Source: Bacteroidota bacterium (GTDB taxonomy: Bacteria > Bacteroidota > Bacteroidia > Chitinophagales > Chitinophagaceae). Taken from it: a DNA stretch of 63,772 bases. Both the position numbers and the translations under genes were made by a program. The stretch's first letter is position 1, and each line of letters begins with the position of its first letter. The DNA is taken from NCBI GenBank assembly GCA_013286305.1, contig JABDFW010000006.1, positions 7,422-71,193 of the forward strand, in the 5' to 3' direction. The notes under the pieces were generated by a model. That model worked only from the letters and a program-made list of their open reading frames with translations. It searched no databases and was not told where the DNA came from. Shown here in pieces: positions 51,154 through 59,622 of the stretch.

Positions 51154-52782
51154 ATGACTTCTGCATTGCATATAAAATTACTTCCGGAACTTGAGATCGT
51201 TAAAGATGATGGGGAAGCAATGCTATGCACATACAAAAAAAGCGCATTGGAAAATTTCTTCTCTAAATTCCGGAAGAACATAATCGGCCATCAACAAACT
51301 TTTGAATCACCTTTTGGAAAGAAAGAGATCATTTATGCAGACTGGACCGCAAGCGGCAGGGCTTATGAACCCATTGAAGAATATTTGCAAAATAAAATAA
51401 TGCCCTTTGTAGCCAATACACATACTGAAACTACCATTACAGGTACATTAATGAGCAAAGCTTATGAGGAGGCTAAGATTATCATTAAACAACATGTTAA
51501 TGCAAACAGCGATGATGTATTGATCTTTTGCGGCAGCGGAACTACACATGCTATAAATAAACTGCAAAGGATATTGGGGTTGAGAATGCCGGGGCGAATG
51601 ATGGATTACGTTAAAACGGAACCCCTTGAAGAGTTGCTAAAGCCTGTTGTTTTTGTAACCGAAATGGAGCACCACAGCAACCAGCTATCCTGGCTTGAAA
51701 CCGTTGCAACTGTTGAAATAATTAAGTGCGGTGAAAATGGGAATGTTGACCTGGAATACTTCCGAAATTTATTAGAGCAATATAAACACCACAAAACTAA
51801 AATAGCTGCGGTTACTGCCTGCTCAAATGTTACAGGCATTCAAACACCCTATCACGAAATTGCAAAACTGGTACACGAATATGGCGGGTTATGTTTTGTT
51901 GACCTTGCCTGTTCTGCCCCATATATTAACATCAATATGCACCCCAAAGAAAAGGGCGCGCATTTAGATGCTATTTATTTTTCACCTCACAAATTTTTGG
52001 GTGGGCCGGGCACGCCGGGTGTTTTGATCTTTAATAAAAAAATGTATAATAATACAGTGCCCGACCAGCCGGGCGGAGGTACCGTGGTGTATAGCAACCC
52101 GTGGAAGGTTCATGAATATATTACAAACATAGAGCAGCGGGAAGATGGCGGCACCCCTCCATTTTTGCAGGGCATAAAAGCAGCAATGTGTATAAGATTA
52201 AAAGAGGAAATGGGTGTTGAAAATATACTAAAGCGCGAAGAAGAAATATTGCAGATCGTTTTTAACAGGTTCTCAAAAATAAAACAGGTTGAGATATTGG
52301 AAGGGCATATAAAAAAGAGGCTGGGCGTAATTGCGTTTATTGTAAAGGGGGCGCATTATAATTTGATCGTAAAACTGCTGAATGACCGGTTTGGCATTCA
52401 AACAAGGGGCGGCTGCTCCTGTGCAGGCACTTATGGGCACAAGTTGTTGCGGGTTGATGAAGCTACGTCTTACGAAATATTGCATTCCATCCGCGCAGGA
52501 GACCTGTTGTGCAAACCGGGGTGGGTCAGGTTATCTGTGCATCCAACTATCTCCAATATAGACATTGAGTTTATTATGGATTCGATTGAATCGACTGCGT
52601 TACATTTCAGGGAGTGGATGAAAGATTATGTGTACAATCCGGCATCCAACGAATACTTATTTAAAGGTTTTGAGGCCGAAGAACAGGGCGTAGTTAACGA
52701 TTGGTTTAATCCCTCCGCCTGGAGCAAATCCGGCGCCACCGAACTAACCGGGGCTGGCACAATTTCATTCCAAAAAATATAA
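51154..52782 (+). CDS. Class V aminotransferase / cysteine desulfurase-like protein
   Basis: 542 residues from the ATG at 51154 (the frame is open to 50971, but the leader is not conserved). The PLP lysine is Lys280 in FSPHKFLGGPG; further PLP contacts are CGSGTTHAIN, TEMEHHSNQLSW (His173-His174) and VDLACSAPY (Asp250). The C-terminal part contains RGGCSCAGTYGH with two cysteines in place of the usual single desulfurase Cys. Longer than SufS (about 400 aa) by about 140 residues. It probably removes sulfur or selenium, or acts as an isopenicillin epimerase-like lyase; not resolved. Confidence 0.88.
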   Translation: MTSALHIKLLPELEIVKDDGEAMLCTYKKSALENFFSKFRKNIIGHQQTFESPFGKKEIIYADWTASGRAYEPIEEYLQNKIMPFVANTHTETTITGTLMSKAYEEAKIIIKQHVNANSDDVLIFCGSGTTHAINKLQRILGLRMPGRMMDYVKTEPLEELLKPVVFVTEMEHHSNQLSWLETVATVEIIKCGENGNVDLEYFRNLLEQYKHHKTKIAAVTACSNVTGIQTPYHEIAKLVHEYGGLCFVDLACSAPYININMHPKEKGAHLDAIYFSPHKFLGGPGTPGVLIFNKKMYNNTVPDQPGGGTVVYSNPWKVHEYITNIEQREDGGTPPFLQGIKAAMCIRLKEEMGVENILKREEEILQIVFNRFSKIKQVEILEGHIKKRLGVIAFIVKGAHYNLIVKLLNDRFGIQTRGGCSCAGTYGHKLLRVDEATSYEILHSIRAGDLLCKPGWVRLSVHPTISNIDIEFIMDSIESTALHFREWMKDYVYNPASNEYLFKGFEAEEQGVVNDWFNPSAWSKSGATELTGAGTISFQKI

Positions 52783-52900
52783 AGCTTTCTGCTTAACCGA
52801 AATATTTAGCCCCGCAGGTAATTATAATATCATTGTTAATACCAGGCCGCAAGAATTGCCGGAATATATTTATCTTTTCGGTAAATAGCTGCCGGGTATC

Positions 52901-53374
52901 ATGCGCAATCCTTTTTCTAAAAATAAATTAGTCATCTTGTACGGCGCATCGCTTGCGGGGATATTGTTGTTGCTGAAATGGCTGGAGTTTCGCTTTGTGA
53001 TCATAGATCATGCCTTTGAAATATATATCGGCGCTATTGCCCTCATCTTTACCTGCCTGGGTATATGGCTGGCAGTAAAGTTAACCAAACCAAAAACCAA
53101 CACTGTTATTGTTGAAAAGGAAGTGTACATTACAAAACCGGCCGCAGGTATTATGCCGGATGAAAAAACATTGTTGAAATTTGGCATAAGCAAACGGGAG
53201 TGGGAAGTATTAGCACTAATGTCTGAAGGGCTTAGTAACCAGGAAATTGCCGAACGTTTATTTGTGTCTCTAAATACCATCAAAACCCATTCTTCGAATC
53301 TTTTTGAAAAATTGGATGTGAAAAGAAGAACACAGGCCATTGAAAAAGGAAAAAGGCTGGGTATCCTTGCCTGA
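52901..53374 (+). CDS. Membrane-anchored LuxR-type regulator
   Basis: 157 residues. Two hydrophobic helices (about residues 10-28 and 38-58) are followed by a short linker (VIVEKEVYITKPAAGIMPDEK) and a C-terminal LuxR-type helix-turn-helix (about 93-155, LLKFGISKREWEVLALMSEGLSNQEIAERLFVS..TIKTHSSNLFEKLDVKRRTQAI). There is no receiver or autoinducer domain, so the membrane part probably senses. The adjacent DUF4199 gene is on the same strand, 118 bp downstream. Confidence 0.9.
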   Translation: MRNPFSKNKLVILYGASLAGILLLLKWLEFRFVIIDHAFEIYIGAIALIFTCLGIWLAVKLTKPKTNTVIVEKEVYITKPAAGIMPDEKTLLKFGISKREWEVLALMSEGLSNQEIAERLFVSLNTIKTHSSNLFEKLDVKRRTQAIEKGKRLGILA

Positions 53375-53491
53375 CTTGCTCAATCTTTTGAGTGAAATTT
53401 TATGTTGTGGATGAAAATCACCCGAAAGTATGAGCCCAAATTGGCCGGAAGATTTGAATTTTATAGCCGTCATTCACCAAAAAACAAAAAA

Positions 53492-54034
53492 ATGAGAAAG
53501 ACCATACTTATTTGCGGTTTAATTGCCGGGCTCATCAGCACTTCCTTATTTATCGGCCTGATGATATTGGGTAAAGGGGGCGATGGAAATTTTAAGAACG
53601 GGATGCTCTACGGGTACACCCTGATGATACTTGCTTTCTCGTTCATCTTCGTGGGCACCAGGATCACAAGAGATAAATATAACGGCGGAGGCATTTCTTT
53701 TGGAAAAGCATTCCGGGTGGGGTTGTATATAACCCTGGTAGCGTCCACCATTTACGTGCTTGTTTGGATGATTGACTATTATTTTTTCGTCCCGGATTTT
53801 GCAGAAAAGTATGGGGCCCATGTATTGGAAAACCTTAAAGCTTCGGGTGCCAGCCAGGCAGAGATAGCGAAAAAAACAGCAGAGATGGCCAGTTTAAGCG
53901 AAATGTACAAAAATCCGCTGTTTATTGCCCTTCTTACCTATGCAGAAATTGTACCTGTGGGATTGATCGTTTCGCTGATAAGCGCACTCGCATTAAAGAG
54001 AAAGAAACAGGAAGAGTATCCAGTGGCCGCCTAA
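53492..54034 (+). CDS. DUF4199 domain-containing membrane protein
   Basis: 180 residues from the ATG at 53492 (MRKTILICGLIAGLIS); a longer frame from 53402 is less likely. Four helices (about 4-24, 34-54, 70-92, 145-165) with the family segment GISFGKAFRVGLYITLVASTIYVLVWMI. Helix-connecting region is rich in Glu/Lys (ASGASQAEIAKKTAEMASLSE). DUF4199 is common in Bacteroidota and often adjacent to LuxR-type membrane regulators (from memory), which suggests a functional pair. Function unknown. Confidence 0.88.
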   Translation: MRKTILICGLIAGLISTSLFIGLMILGKGGDGNFKNGMLYGYTLMILAFSFIFVGTRITRDKYNGGGISFGKAFRVGLYITLVASTIYVLVWMIDYYFFVPDFAEKYGAHVLENLKASGASQAEIAKKTAEMASLSEMYKNPLFIALLTYAEIVPVGLIVSLISALALKRKKQEEYPVAA

Positions 54035-54151
54035 TGTTGGCAATATAAAAGATTTCGCTTTGGAGCTTTATTCGGTAAAGGTATCGGAGAGTTAATTTCG
54101 GGGAATGAAAAAGAAATGAAAAAAGGGGGAATATCCGAATGAAGGCAAGGA

Positions 54152-54544
54152 TTACCAATTTTCCAATGTAATTTCTTCTATCTCCAAAAAATGATCGTCC
54201 CGCGAAACTAAAATTAAATCATGCTCTGTAGCTATAGAAGCAATCCAAATATCATTTTCAGGTATAGGTTTACCTTTACGCCGAAGAGAAGCTTTTATCA
54301 AACCGTAATGCTTACATGTATTTTCAGTAATTAACAACACATCGTAATGCTGGACAAGTTTTGAAATGCTCTCGATATTCTCATGAACTTTTGTGGAATA
54401 TTGTGCCCCATAATACATTTCGCCCAATACCGTAACAGGTATAAATATTTTAGAGGAATTTTCAATTTTTTCCGCAATTTTAATATCATTCTTCAACCAC
54501 GCGGAAATAATATTGGTATCAAGTAAATATCTATTTCCAATCAT
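54152..54544 (-). CDS. VapC-like PIN domain toxin
   Basis: 130 residues from the ATG at 54544 (MIGNRYLLDTN). PIN nuclease residues are Asp9 in LLDTNIIS, Glu in VTVLGEMYYG, Asp in ENDIWIASIATEHD and Asp in SRDDHF. These four acidic positions bind Mg and cut RNA, often tRNA. The start overlaps the antitoxin end by 14 bases, so they are coupled. Second gene of the VapBC-like pair. Confidence 0.92.
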   Translation of the reverse strand: MIGNRYLLDTNIISAWLKNDIKIAEKIENSSKIFIPVTVLGEMYYGAQYSTKVHENIESISKLVQHYDVLLITENTCKHYGLIKASLRRKGKPIPENDIWIASIATEHDLILVSRDDHFLEIEEITLENW

Positions 54545-54755
54545 CTGGATGAATTTTCTCGCAACCTTCTTCAATCGCTTTTTCCATCAGTTCCCCATCT
54601 TCCTTACTAATGATTCCGGCAAAATCATAAGCTGAAAATTTCTTTTCTGCTTTTTTTGATTGGTTTATTATGTCCTCAAATTCTAAGAATATCTTTTCAT
54701 CGTCTGTATTGAGAACCGCCTCAATAATATGTAATTTACGGCTATCGGTAACCAT
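54531..54755 (-). CDS. VapB-like antitoxin
   Basis: 74 residues, acidic and lysine-rich, helix-prone: KLHIIEAVLNTDDEKIFLEFEDII then a linker and a C-terminal HPDDWK, which would clamp the PIN toxin. It precedes and overlaps the toxin gene, as in type II modules. No classic DNA-binding fold is visible, so autoregulation is uncertain. Confidence 0.8.
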   Translation of the reverse strand: MVTDSRKLHIIEAVLNTDDEKIFLEFEDIINQSKKAEKKFSAYDFAGIISKEDGELMEKAIEEGCEKIHPDDWK

Positions 54756-54838
54756 GGTGTTTAAATATTTTTCATAAAGATAATAAATTGAAAATTACTA
54801 TAGGGATATCAGGCAGGCGGGATGTTTAGAAAAAAAAT

Positions 54839-55141
54839 CTAATTTTCAACTTTTGTACATATTCCATAAATAGTGTTTTTAGTTATCCAGCCATTGGTCC
54901 TACCTGTATTGTTCCCTATCTGGTACCTGTTTCCCTGTATGGCCTTTATTAAATGCAGGTATTGCGAGCCATTTACCTTGCAAAGAACAATATCATCTTT
55001 TTGCAGTTCCTTTTCAGCAACCGGCTCTATTGTTACCAGTTGCCCAGAGGATATTTTACCTTTCATCGAATTACCCCGTGGCCTGAACTGCACTGTTTCA
55101 CCGAGCTTTAATTTTTCAATATAGTGATTGGCCCAACTCAA
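54839..55141 (-). CDS. Stand-alone S24/S26-type peptidase-like protein
   Basis: 100 residues. The motif RPRGNSMKGKISSGQLVTIEPV (about residues 20-41) matches the S24 active-site region around the catalytic Ser (NSM), and DIVLCKVNG (about 49-57) lies where the Lys partner of LexA/UmuD-type peptidases is found. No helix-turn-helix is present, so it is not a complete repressor. It may be a remnant of a phage-type repressor or a small self-contained peptidase. It stands between the VapBC and HigBA modules. Confidence 0.65.
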   Translation of the reverse strand: MSWANHYIEKLKLGETVQFRPRGNSMKGKISSGQLVTIEPVAEKELQKDDIVLCKVNGSQYLHLIKAIQGNRYQIGNNTGRTNGWITKNTIYGICTKVEN

Positions 55142-55196
55142 ACTGTATGCTCTTAATTTCTAATTTTTATCCTAATAAAAGCCGCCTTTTTTAACC

Positions 55197-55526
55197 CTAT
55201 ACCATCTTTGACAAAGAAGATTTGCCTGATTTCCAAAATACGCGAATGCTTCTCATATCAATCTTCTTTCGCGCTTGGGCAAGATCATAGTTTTCCTGCA
55301 CACGCATCCAAAACTCGGCTGTATTGTTAAACGCCTTTCCAAGCTTTAAAGCCATTTCCGGCGACACTCCCTGCTTGCCGTTAATAATAGCCGATATTGT
55401 TTTACGGGTAGTGCCCAATCCGTTGGCCACTGTTTCAATTGTCAATTTTTCTCCTGTCTCCTCACGTATCCCTTCAAGAGTTTCGCGAATCAATTCGCCT
55501 GGATGGGCGGGGTCATACATAGCCAT
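55197..55526 (-). CDS. higA: HigA family antitoxin
   Basis: 109 residues. The HigA signature DPAHPGELIRETLEGI (residues about 5-20) precedes a XRE-type helix-turn-helix (VANGLGTTRKTISAIINGKQGVSPEMALKLGKAF) and the NTAEFWMRVQENYDLAQA end. It neutralises HigB and represses the operon. Toxin-first order. Unlike almost all genes here it has a strong Shine-Dalgarno (AAAGGAGGAGATAATG, minus strand 55539-55524), overlapping the toxin stop; this suggests origin from a foreign host. Confidence 0.94.
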   Translation of the reverse strand: MAMYDPAHPGELIRETLEGIREETGEKLTIETVANGLGTTRKTISAIINGKQGVSPEMALKLGKAFNNTAEFWMRVQENYDLAQARKKIDMRSIRVFWKSGKSSLSKMV

Positions 55527-55538
55527 TATCTCCTCCTT

Positions 55539-55817
55539 TTAATGATAATCTAAATAATCTACATCATGTGCGTTTTCATTATCAAAACGGAAAATAATAC
55601 GATAATTTCCGCTTACCTTAACCGACCAAAATCCTTTTAAGTTACCGGTAAGGGGATGAAGGTTATAGCCTGGCACCTGCATCATTTCCGGCATTGTTGC
55701 TGCATCAAGGCGGGTAAGGATCAGCCTTATTTTGCTTACATGCTGTGGTTGCAACCGGGAAGCATCGCCTTTTTCATAGTATAGTTTCAATCCTTTATGA
55801 CGAAAACTCACAATCAT
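55539..55817 (-). CDS. higB: HigB family toxin (RelE superfamily)
   Basis: 92 residues from the ATG at 55817 (MIVSFRHKGLKLYYEKGD); the frame is open to 55832 but that start lies in the promoter. RelE/HigB fold: SRLQPQHVSKIRLILTRLDAA, then LHPLTGNLKGFWSVKVSGNYRIIFRFDNENAHDVDYLDYH with the C-terminal Arg/Tyr/Asp set of the family. HigB toxins cleave mRNA on the ribosome. First gene of the module, 12 bp before higA. Confidence 0.94.
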   Translation of the reverse strand: MIVSFRHKGLKLYYEKGDASRLQPQHVSKIRLILTRLDAATMPEMMQVPGYNLHPLTGNLKGFWSVKVSGNYRIIFRFDNENAHDVDYLDYH

Positions 55818-55820
55818 ACA

Positions 55821-55852
55821 CAAATGTAACATGAAACGTGCCAGGTGTCAAA
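55821..55852 (-). promoter_or_regulatory. HigBA promoter (TTTG-N20-TACATTTG)
   Basis: Minus strand: TTTG (55852-55849), 20 bases, TACATTTG (55828-55821). The -7 box ends three bases before the HigB ATG, so the mRNA would start at or just inside the start codon (leaderless). Confidence 0.6.
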
Positions 55853-55911
55853 AAAAACACTTACATAAGGCAAAAATTTTATAGCCACTTTTTGTAAATC
55901 CGTCTTTTCGC

Positions 55912-57396
55912 TTAAAACTGCAAATACACCGGCCTTATTGCCTGCGCCTGTTTAAGTTCTATTGCAATATAAAGACAAAACAGGAAATAAGAGACCATAA
56001 CCATTAACGGCCATTTTGCAATACTTAGCTGAAACCTGCTCTCTGTTTTTACAGGAATACTGTGTAATGCAAAAGCGATAATAAGCACGATGAACACATT
56101 TTTATATTGTGCAAATAAAGCGCCTGCAACATCCGGCCTGAAGTTGAATAATATACGGTCAATAAACACCCAGCTATCATGAAACGTTTTACAATGAAAG
56201 AATATCCAGCACAAGCAAACGAAATGAAAAGTGATAATTATGCCAATGGCTTTTCTTAAGCCATTAGGCAGCCTGAATGGTGACCGCAATTTTTTAAATG
56301 TGGCTATGCGCCATTTATCAAGCGCCAATGCTATGCCATGCAGGCCGCCCCAAAAAATAAAGTTCCAGCTTGCGCCGTGCCAAAAACCGCCCACCAGCAT
56401 GGTGATGAACAGGTTTTTATACGTATTAAATTTACCTTTCCTGCTGCCACCCAACGGAATATATAAATAATCTTTAAGCCAGGATGACAGAGATATATGC
56501 CAGCGCCGCCAAAACTCAGTAATAGTAGATGACTGGTAAGGCGAAAGAAAATTTATATTAATATCAAACCCTATCCATTTAGCTATGCCGCGCGCCATAT
56601 CGGAATATCCTGAAAAATCGCAATAAATAACCATCGCGTACCCATATATGGCAAACAGGCATTCAATACCGGTATGCTTGCCGGGGTCGTCAAAAATGTA
56701 CATTACAAAATTGGCGTTTATATAATCGCTTATCACCATTTTCTTGATAATGCCCGAACATATAAGATATAAGCCTTCGCTAAGCTGGCTGTTATTTATA
56801 AACGGCTCTTTATTGATTTGAGGTATAAAGTCCGACGCCCTTACAATAGGCCCCATCATTAATTTTGGGAAAAACGAAAGGAAAAATAAATAATCAATAA
56901 ACCGGTTTACCGGTTTAAACTTACCCCAATAAACATCAAGTGTGTAGCTTAGGTTTTCGAATGTATAAAACGAAATGCCTATAGGCAACACAAGTTTCAA
57001 CGGGTTAACCTTAAGTGATGAAACATCGTTTAGAATATCTATAAAAAAGTTGGTGTATTTAAAATAACCCAGGAAAAGCAGGTTAACGAGAATGCTTATT
57101 GTCACCAAAAGCTTCTTCTTATTTTTATTGGTTTCGGTGTATATATAAGGGCTGATGGTATAAGTGAAAATAGCGGCAAGCAAAATAAAAACTACATACC
57201 AACCGGATGCTTTATGAAAAAAGTATAAAGAGAAAATGGTCAAAAAATAAATTCTTACTGTATTAAATTTATACAATGCGAGGTAAATTAAAAGAAACAG
57301 CCCGAAGAAAATAAGGAAAAAAGAGCTGTTGAAAAGTAACGGGTCTTTACTGTCGTACTTTAATATGTCGAAAAACTTATGAGGGTCTATTTTCAT
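55912..57396 (-). CDS. MBOAT family O-acyltransferase (AlgI/PatA-like)
   Basis: 494 residues, about ten membrane helices, with the N-terminal loop LLFNSSFFLIFFG. Family marks are PIGISFYTFENLSYTLDVYWGKFKP, RWHISLSSWLKDYLYIPLGGSR, and the catalytic-His region GGFWHGASWNFIFWGG. MBOAT proteins of this type move acetyl groups across the membrane for O-acetylation of alginate (AlgI), peptidoglycan (PatA) or lipoteichoic acid D-alanylation (DltB). Here it is followed by SGNH and glucosaminidase genes on the same strand, so a cell-wall polymer is the likely acceptor. Last gene of the operon. Confidence 0.93.
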   Translation of the reverse strand: MKIDPHKFFDILKYDSKDPLLFNSSFFLIFFGLFLLIYLALYKFNTVRIYFLTIFSLYFFHKASGWYVVFILLAAIFTYTISPYIYTETNKNKKKLLVTISILVNLLFLGYFKYTNFFIDILNDVSSLKVNPLKLVLPIGISFYTFENLSYTLDVYWGKFKPVNRFIDYLFFLSFFPKLMMGPIVRASDFIPQINKEPFINNSQLSEGLYLICSGIIKKMVISDYINANFVMYIFDDPGKHTGIECLFAIYGYAMVIYCDFSGYSDMARGIAKWIGFDININFLSPYQSSTITEFWRRWHISLSSWLKDYLYIPLGGSRKGKFNTYKNLFITMLVGGFWHGASWNFIFWGGLHGIALALDKWRIATFKKLRSPFRLPNGLRKAIGIIITFHFVCLCWIFFHCKTFHDSWVFIDRILFNFRPDVAGALFAQYKNVFIVLIIAFALHSIPVKTESRFQLSIAKWPLMVMVSYFLFCLYIAIELKQAQAIRPVYLQF

Positions 57397-57439
57397 AGCT
57401 GGGAAGAGTTACAGGAAGAAAAACTATTTTTTTTAAAGC

Positions 57440-58765
57440 TTAATTTTTACGGGGTTGTAATAATTTATTTAAAAATATTCCGGCCACTTTGTCTGCGCCA
57501 CGTTCGTTAACATGCATATAATCCTTGTAGGCATACACCGTGTCGCCTTCTACCCAATTTGCAATGGTATTTTCGCCACCCATTGAATAGTATAAATTCC
57601 AAAACGCTACTTTATTTTTTTGCGCAATTTCATTTTGCTGTTTTACCAGCAGGGGTACGCCGGGGTCGGTTATATAAGTCCCTTTCTCATTATAGGCAAC
57701 ATCACTTGCGCTTATAAGAAGAATGGGTACGCCCGGGTAATCGCTTTTTACTTTATTTATAAGTTTACACATCGTGCGGTTAAACCATTCATAATTGGTT
57801 TGGCCATGCTCAATTACATTCAACCCATAATGTATAATAATGAGGTCGTACTTAAAGTAAGTATTAAACTCCTTCATAACATCATCAGGTATTTGTAACG
57901 ACAACAAACCGGTATTGCCCCTAAACCCATAATTATCAACATACACACCCGCACTGTCTTCAATGCTTATACCATATAAAGGCAGGCTTGTATTCGCACA
58001 ACTTAGTTTAAACCTGTTAACCGGTGTTCCGCAGTTTAGTATTGTCTGATTTATAATTCCGTCGTTATTAACAACAATATCTTTTTTTTGCCCGTCTTTC
58101 TCAAGTGCAATTGTGGCGGAGCTATCAGGTGTTTTACCGGTATATAAATTTATGCATTCAAATTTTTTATTCAATGATGAGTATTGGCACCAGGAATCGC
58201 CCTTTGAGTAAAACACGTGCCCCATAAGGCCCAAAGAGTATTTTTGCGGGTTATCGTGAAAATTGTAATCTGTCCAGGATGTATTGTTATTAAACTTTAT
58301 GGAAACATAATCATCTGCAACTATAGATTGTACAGGTACAAAGCCAATACCGTTGCCACCATATATTTGCTGCAATTTATTTCTTAGCTCACCGGTTATA
58401 TAGTCACCTTCTATAAAAGAATCCCCAAAGTATGCTATACGCACTTTGCCTTTGGCTGTTTTAAGGCTATTCAATTTTTTATAAAAAGCCTTCATCATAA
58501 TAAGTGTATCATCTGCATAATCAGCTATCAAAGAGCTGTCGATAACATTACTACCCGGTGCAATAGTTTTAATATCAGCAGCAGGCATCTTTGCCCTGGC
58601 TGCAATAACAGGTTTTTTATCAGAAGGTTTAATATCCTTTAACAGGTCAATATTTCTATAACTGTTGAGGTAAGGGATTATCGGGAGCTTAACCGACGAC
58701 AACAATAAAAGCATTACAATAGCAAACCAAATAATTAAAACAGGGTGGGTTATCTTATTTTTCAT
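57440..58765 (-). CDS. SGNH/GDSL hydrolase-type acyltransferase or esterase, membrane-anchored
   Basis: 441 residues from the ATG at 58765 (GTG at 58774 also possible). An N-terminal helix (about 8-25) anchors it. The SGNH active site is IAYFGDSFIEGD (Ser116, block I), the Gly/Asn blocks are GNGIGFV and IIHYGLNVIEHG, and block V is KDYMHVNERGADK (Asp and His). This matches PatB/AlgX-type partners of MBOAT acyltransferases, which finish the transfer to the polymer in the periplasm. The start overlaps the glucosaminidase stop by 11 bases. Confidence 0.88.
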   Translation of the reverse strand: MKNKITHPVLIIWFAIVMLLLLSSVKLPIIPYLNSYRNIDLLKDIKPSDKKPVIAARAKMPAADIKTIAPGSNVIDSSLIADYADDTLIMMKAFYKKLNSLKTAKGKVRIAYFGDSFIEGDYITGELRNKLQQIYGGNGIGFVPVQSIVADDYVSIKFNNNTSWTDYNFHDNPQKYSLGLMGHVFYSKGDSWCQYSSLNKKFECINLYTGKTPDSSATIALEKDGQKKDIVVNNDGIINQTILNCGTPVNRFKLSCANTSLPLYGISIEDSAGVYVDNYGFRGNTGLLSLQIPDDVMKEFNTYFKYDLIIIHYGLNVIEHGQTNYEWFNRTMCKLINKVKSDYPGVPILLISASDVAYNEKGTYITDPGVPLLVKQQNEIAQKNKVAFWNLYYSMGGENTIANWVEGDTVYAYKDYMHVNERGADKVAGIFLNKLLQPRKN

Positions 58766-59168
58766 CTTCAGCACAATTGAGAGGGGCTTGTATTTTTACT
58801 TTTTGAACTTGACTTGAATAACTGAAATCTTTATATCCGCTGTAATTGATCCGCTGCAAAAAATGATAATAATCTTCTTTATCATTTGTGTAATGCTTAT
58901 CCTGCCATCTTTTATAATAATCAACACAGTCTTGCCATGTTTCAAACGACTTGTATATTATGCGGCTTCTAAAGCCAAACAGGTTATTTTTTTTAACGCA
59001 GTTTGCCGATTTAAAATGGCCACTTTCATAAATGGCCTGTTTTAAAACTATTTCAGGGTTTTTAATGCCTGCCTTTTTTATATAACAGTACACCTCATTT
59101 TCATCAAGGCCGCATAAGGCTTTAATGCATATAAAAAGTAATAAGGTTACTATTATCAATATTTTCAT
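58755..59168 (-). CDS. Small exported glucosaminidase (lysozyme-like)
   Basis: 137 residues. A signal peptide (MKILIIVTLLLFICIKALCG) is followed by a compact lysozyme-like domain: ILKQAIYESGHFKSANCVKKNNLFGFR (active Glu in QAIYESG, then NNLFGF), SFETWQDCVDYYKRWQDK and YHFLQRINYSGYKDFSYSSQVQKV. The order and the NNLFG(F) motif match GH73-type endo-beta-N-acetylglucosaminidases. It cuts peptidoglycan glycan strands. First gene of the operon, coupled to the SGNH gene, which fits a peptidoglycan-acetylation or remodelling module. Confidence 0.85.
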   Translation of the reverse strand: MKILIIVTLLLFICIKALCGLDENEVYCYIKKAGIKNPEIVLKQAIYESGHFKSANCVKKNNLFGFRSRIIYKSFETWQDCVDYYKRWQDKHYTNDKEDYYHFLQRINYSGYKDFSYSSQVQKVKIQAPLNCAEDEK

Positions 59169-59622
59169 GTGCTATTTACAATCAGTTTCAATCACTTACC
59201 TGGCTGTTTACAACAACCCGACAGCAGATTTGACGGTTTACTGCGTGTAAATATAGCAATGTAGATTATAATGTAAAAATTGCAGGGAAATTATCCGGGG
59301 AGAGGCACTTATCCGAATTCCATAAAGGTTATAGTTGATTTGTGATTTAACACCATAAATCTACCGCTGTTTTTAAATAAAACAAATAACAAAATGGGCT
59401 TTTACAAATATTTATGAAATGGAGTGAATTGCTCCGGATCTTCAGTGCGGGGATAAATTATATTAAAGAATAACTAACGGCTCTGCCCAACTATTCGAAA
59501 CATGCTTAGTTTTTATTTTTTACTTTTCCTGTACGGATATGAAATGGGCTAAAGCCCGATAATTCTAGTGTTTATTCAATCCCCGCCCTAAAGGCGCGGG
59601 GCAATTTTAATTTGAACCTCCT
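59169..59622. other. 454-bp gap with palindromes near its end
   Basis: No ORF, tRNA or clear promoter is seen. From 59546 to 59601 two hairpins occur: GGGCT/AGCCC (59546-59557) and CCCCGC...GCGGGG (59581-59601, arms CCCCGC-CCT and AGG-CGCGGGG with one bulged base). They resemble the palindromes at 37.4 kb in type and probably belong to the same class of intergenic repeats. Confidence 0.45.
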
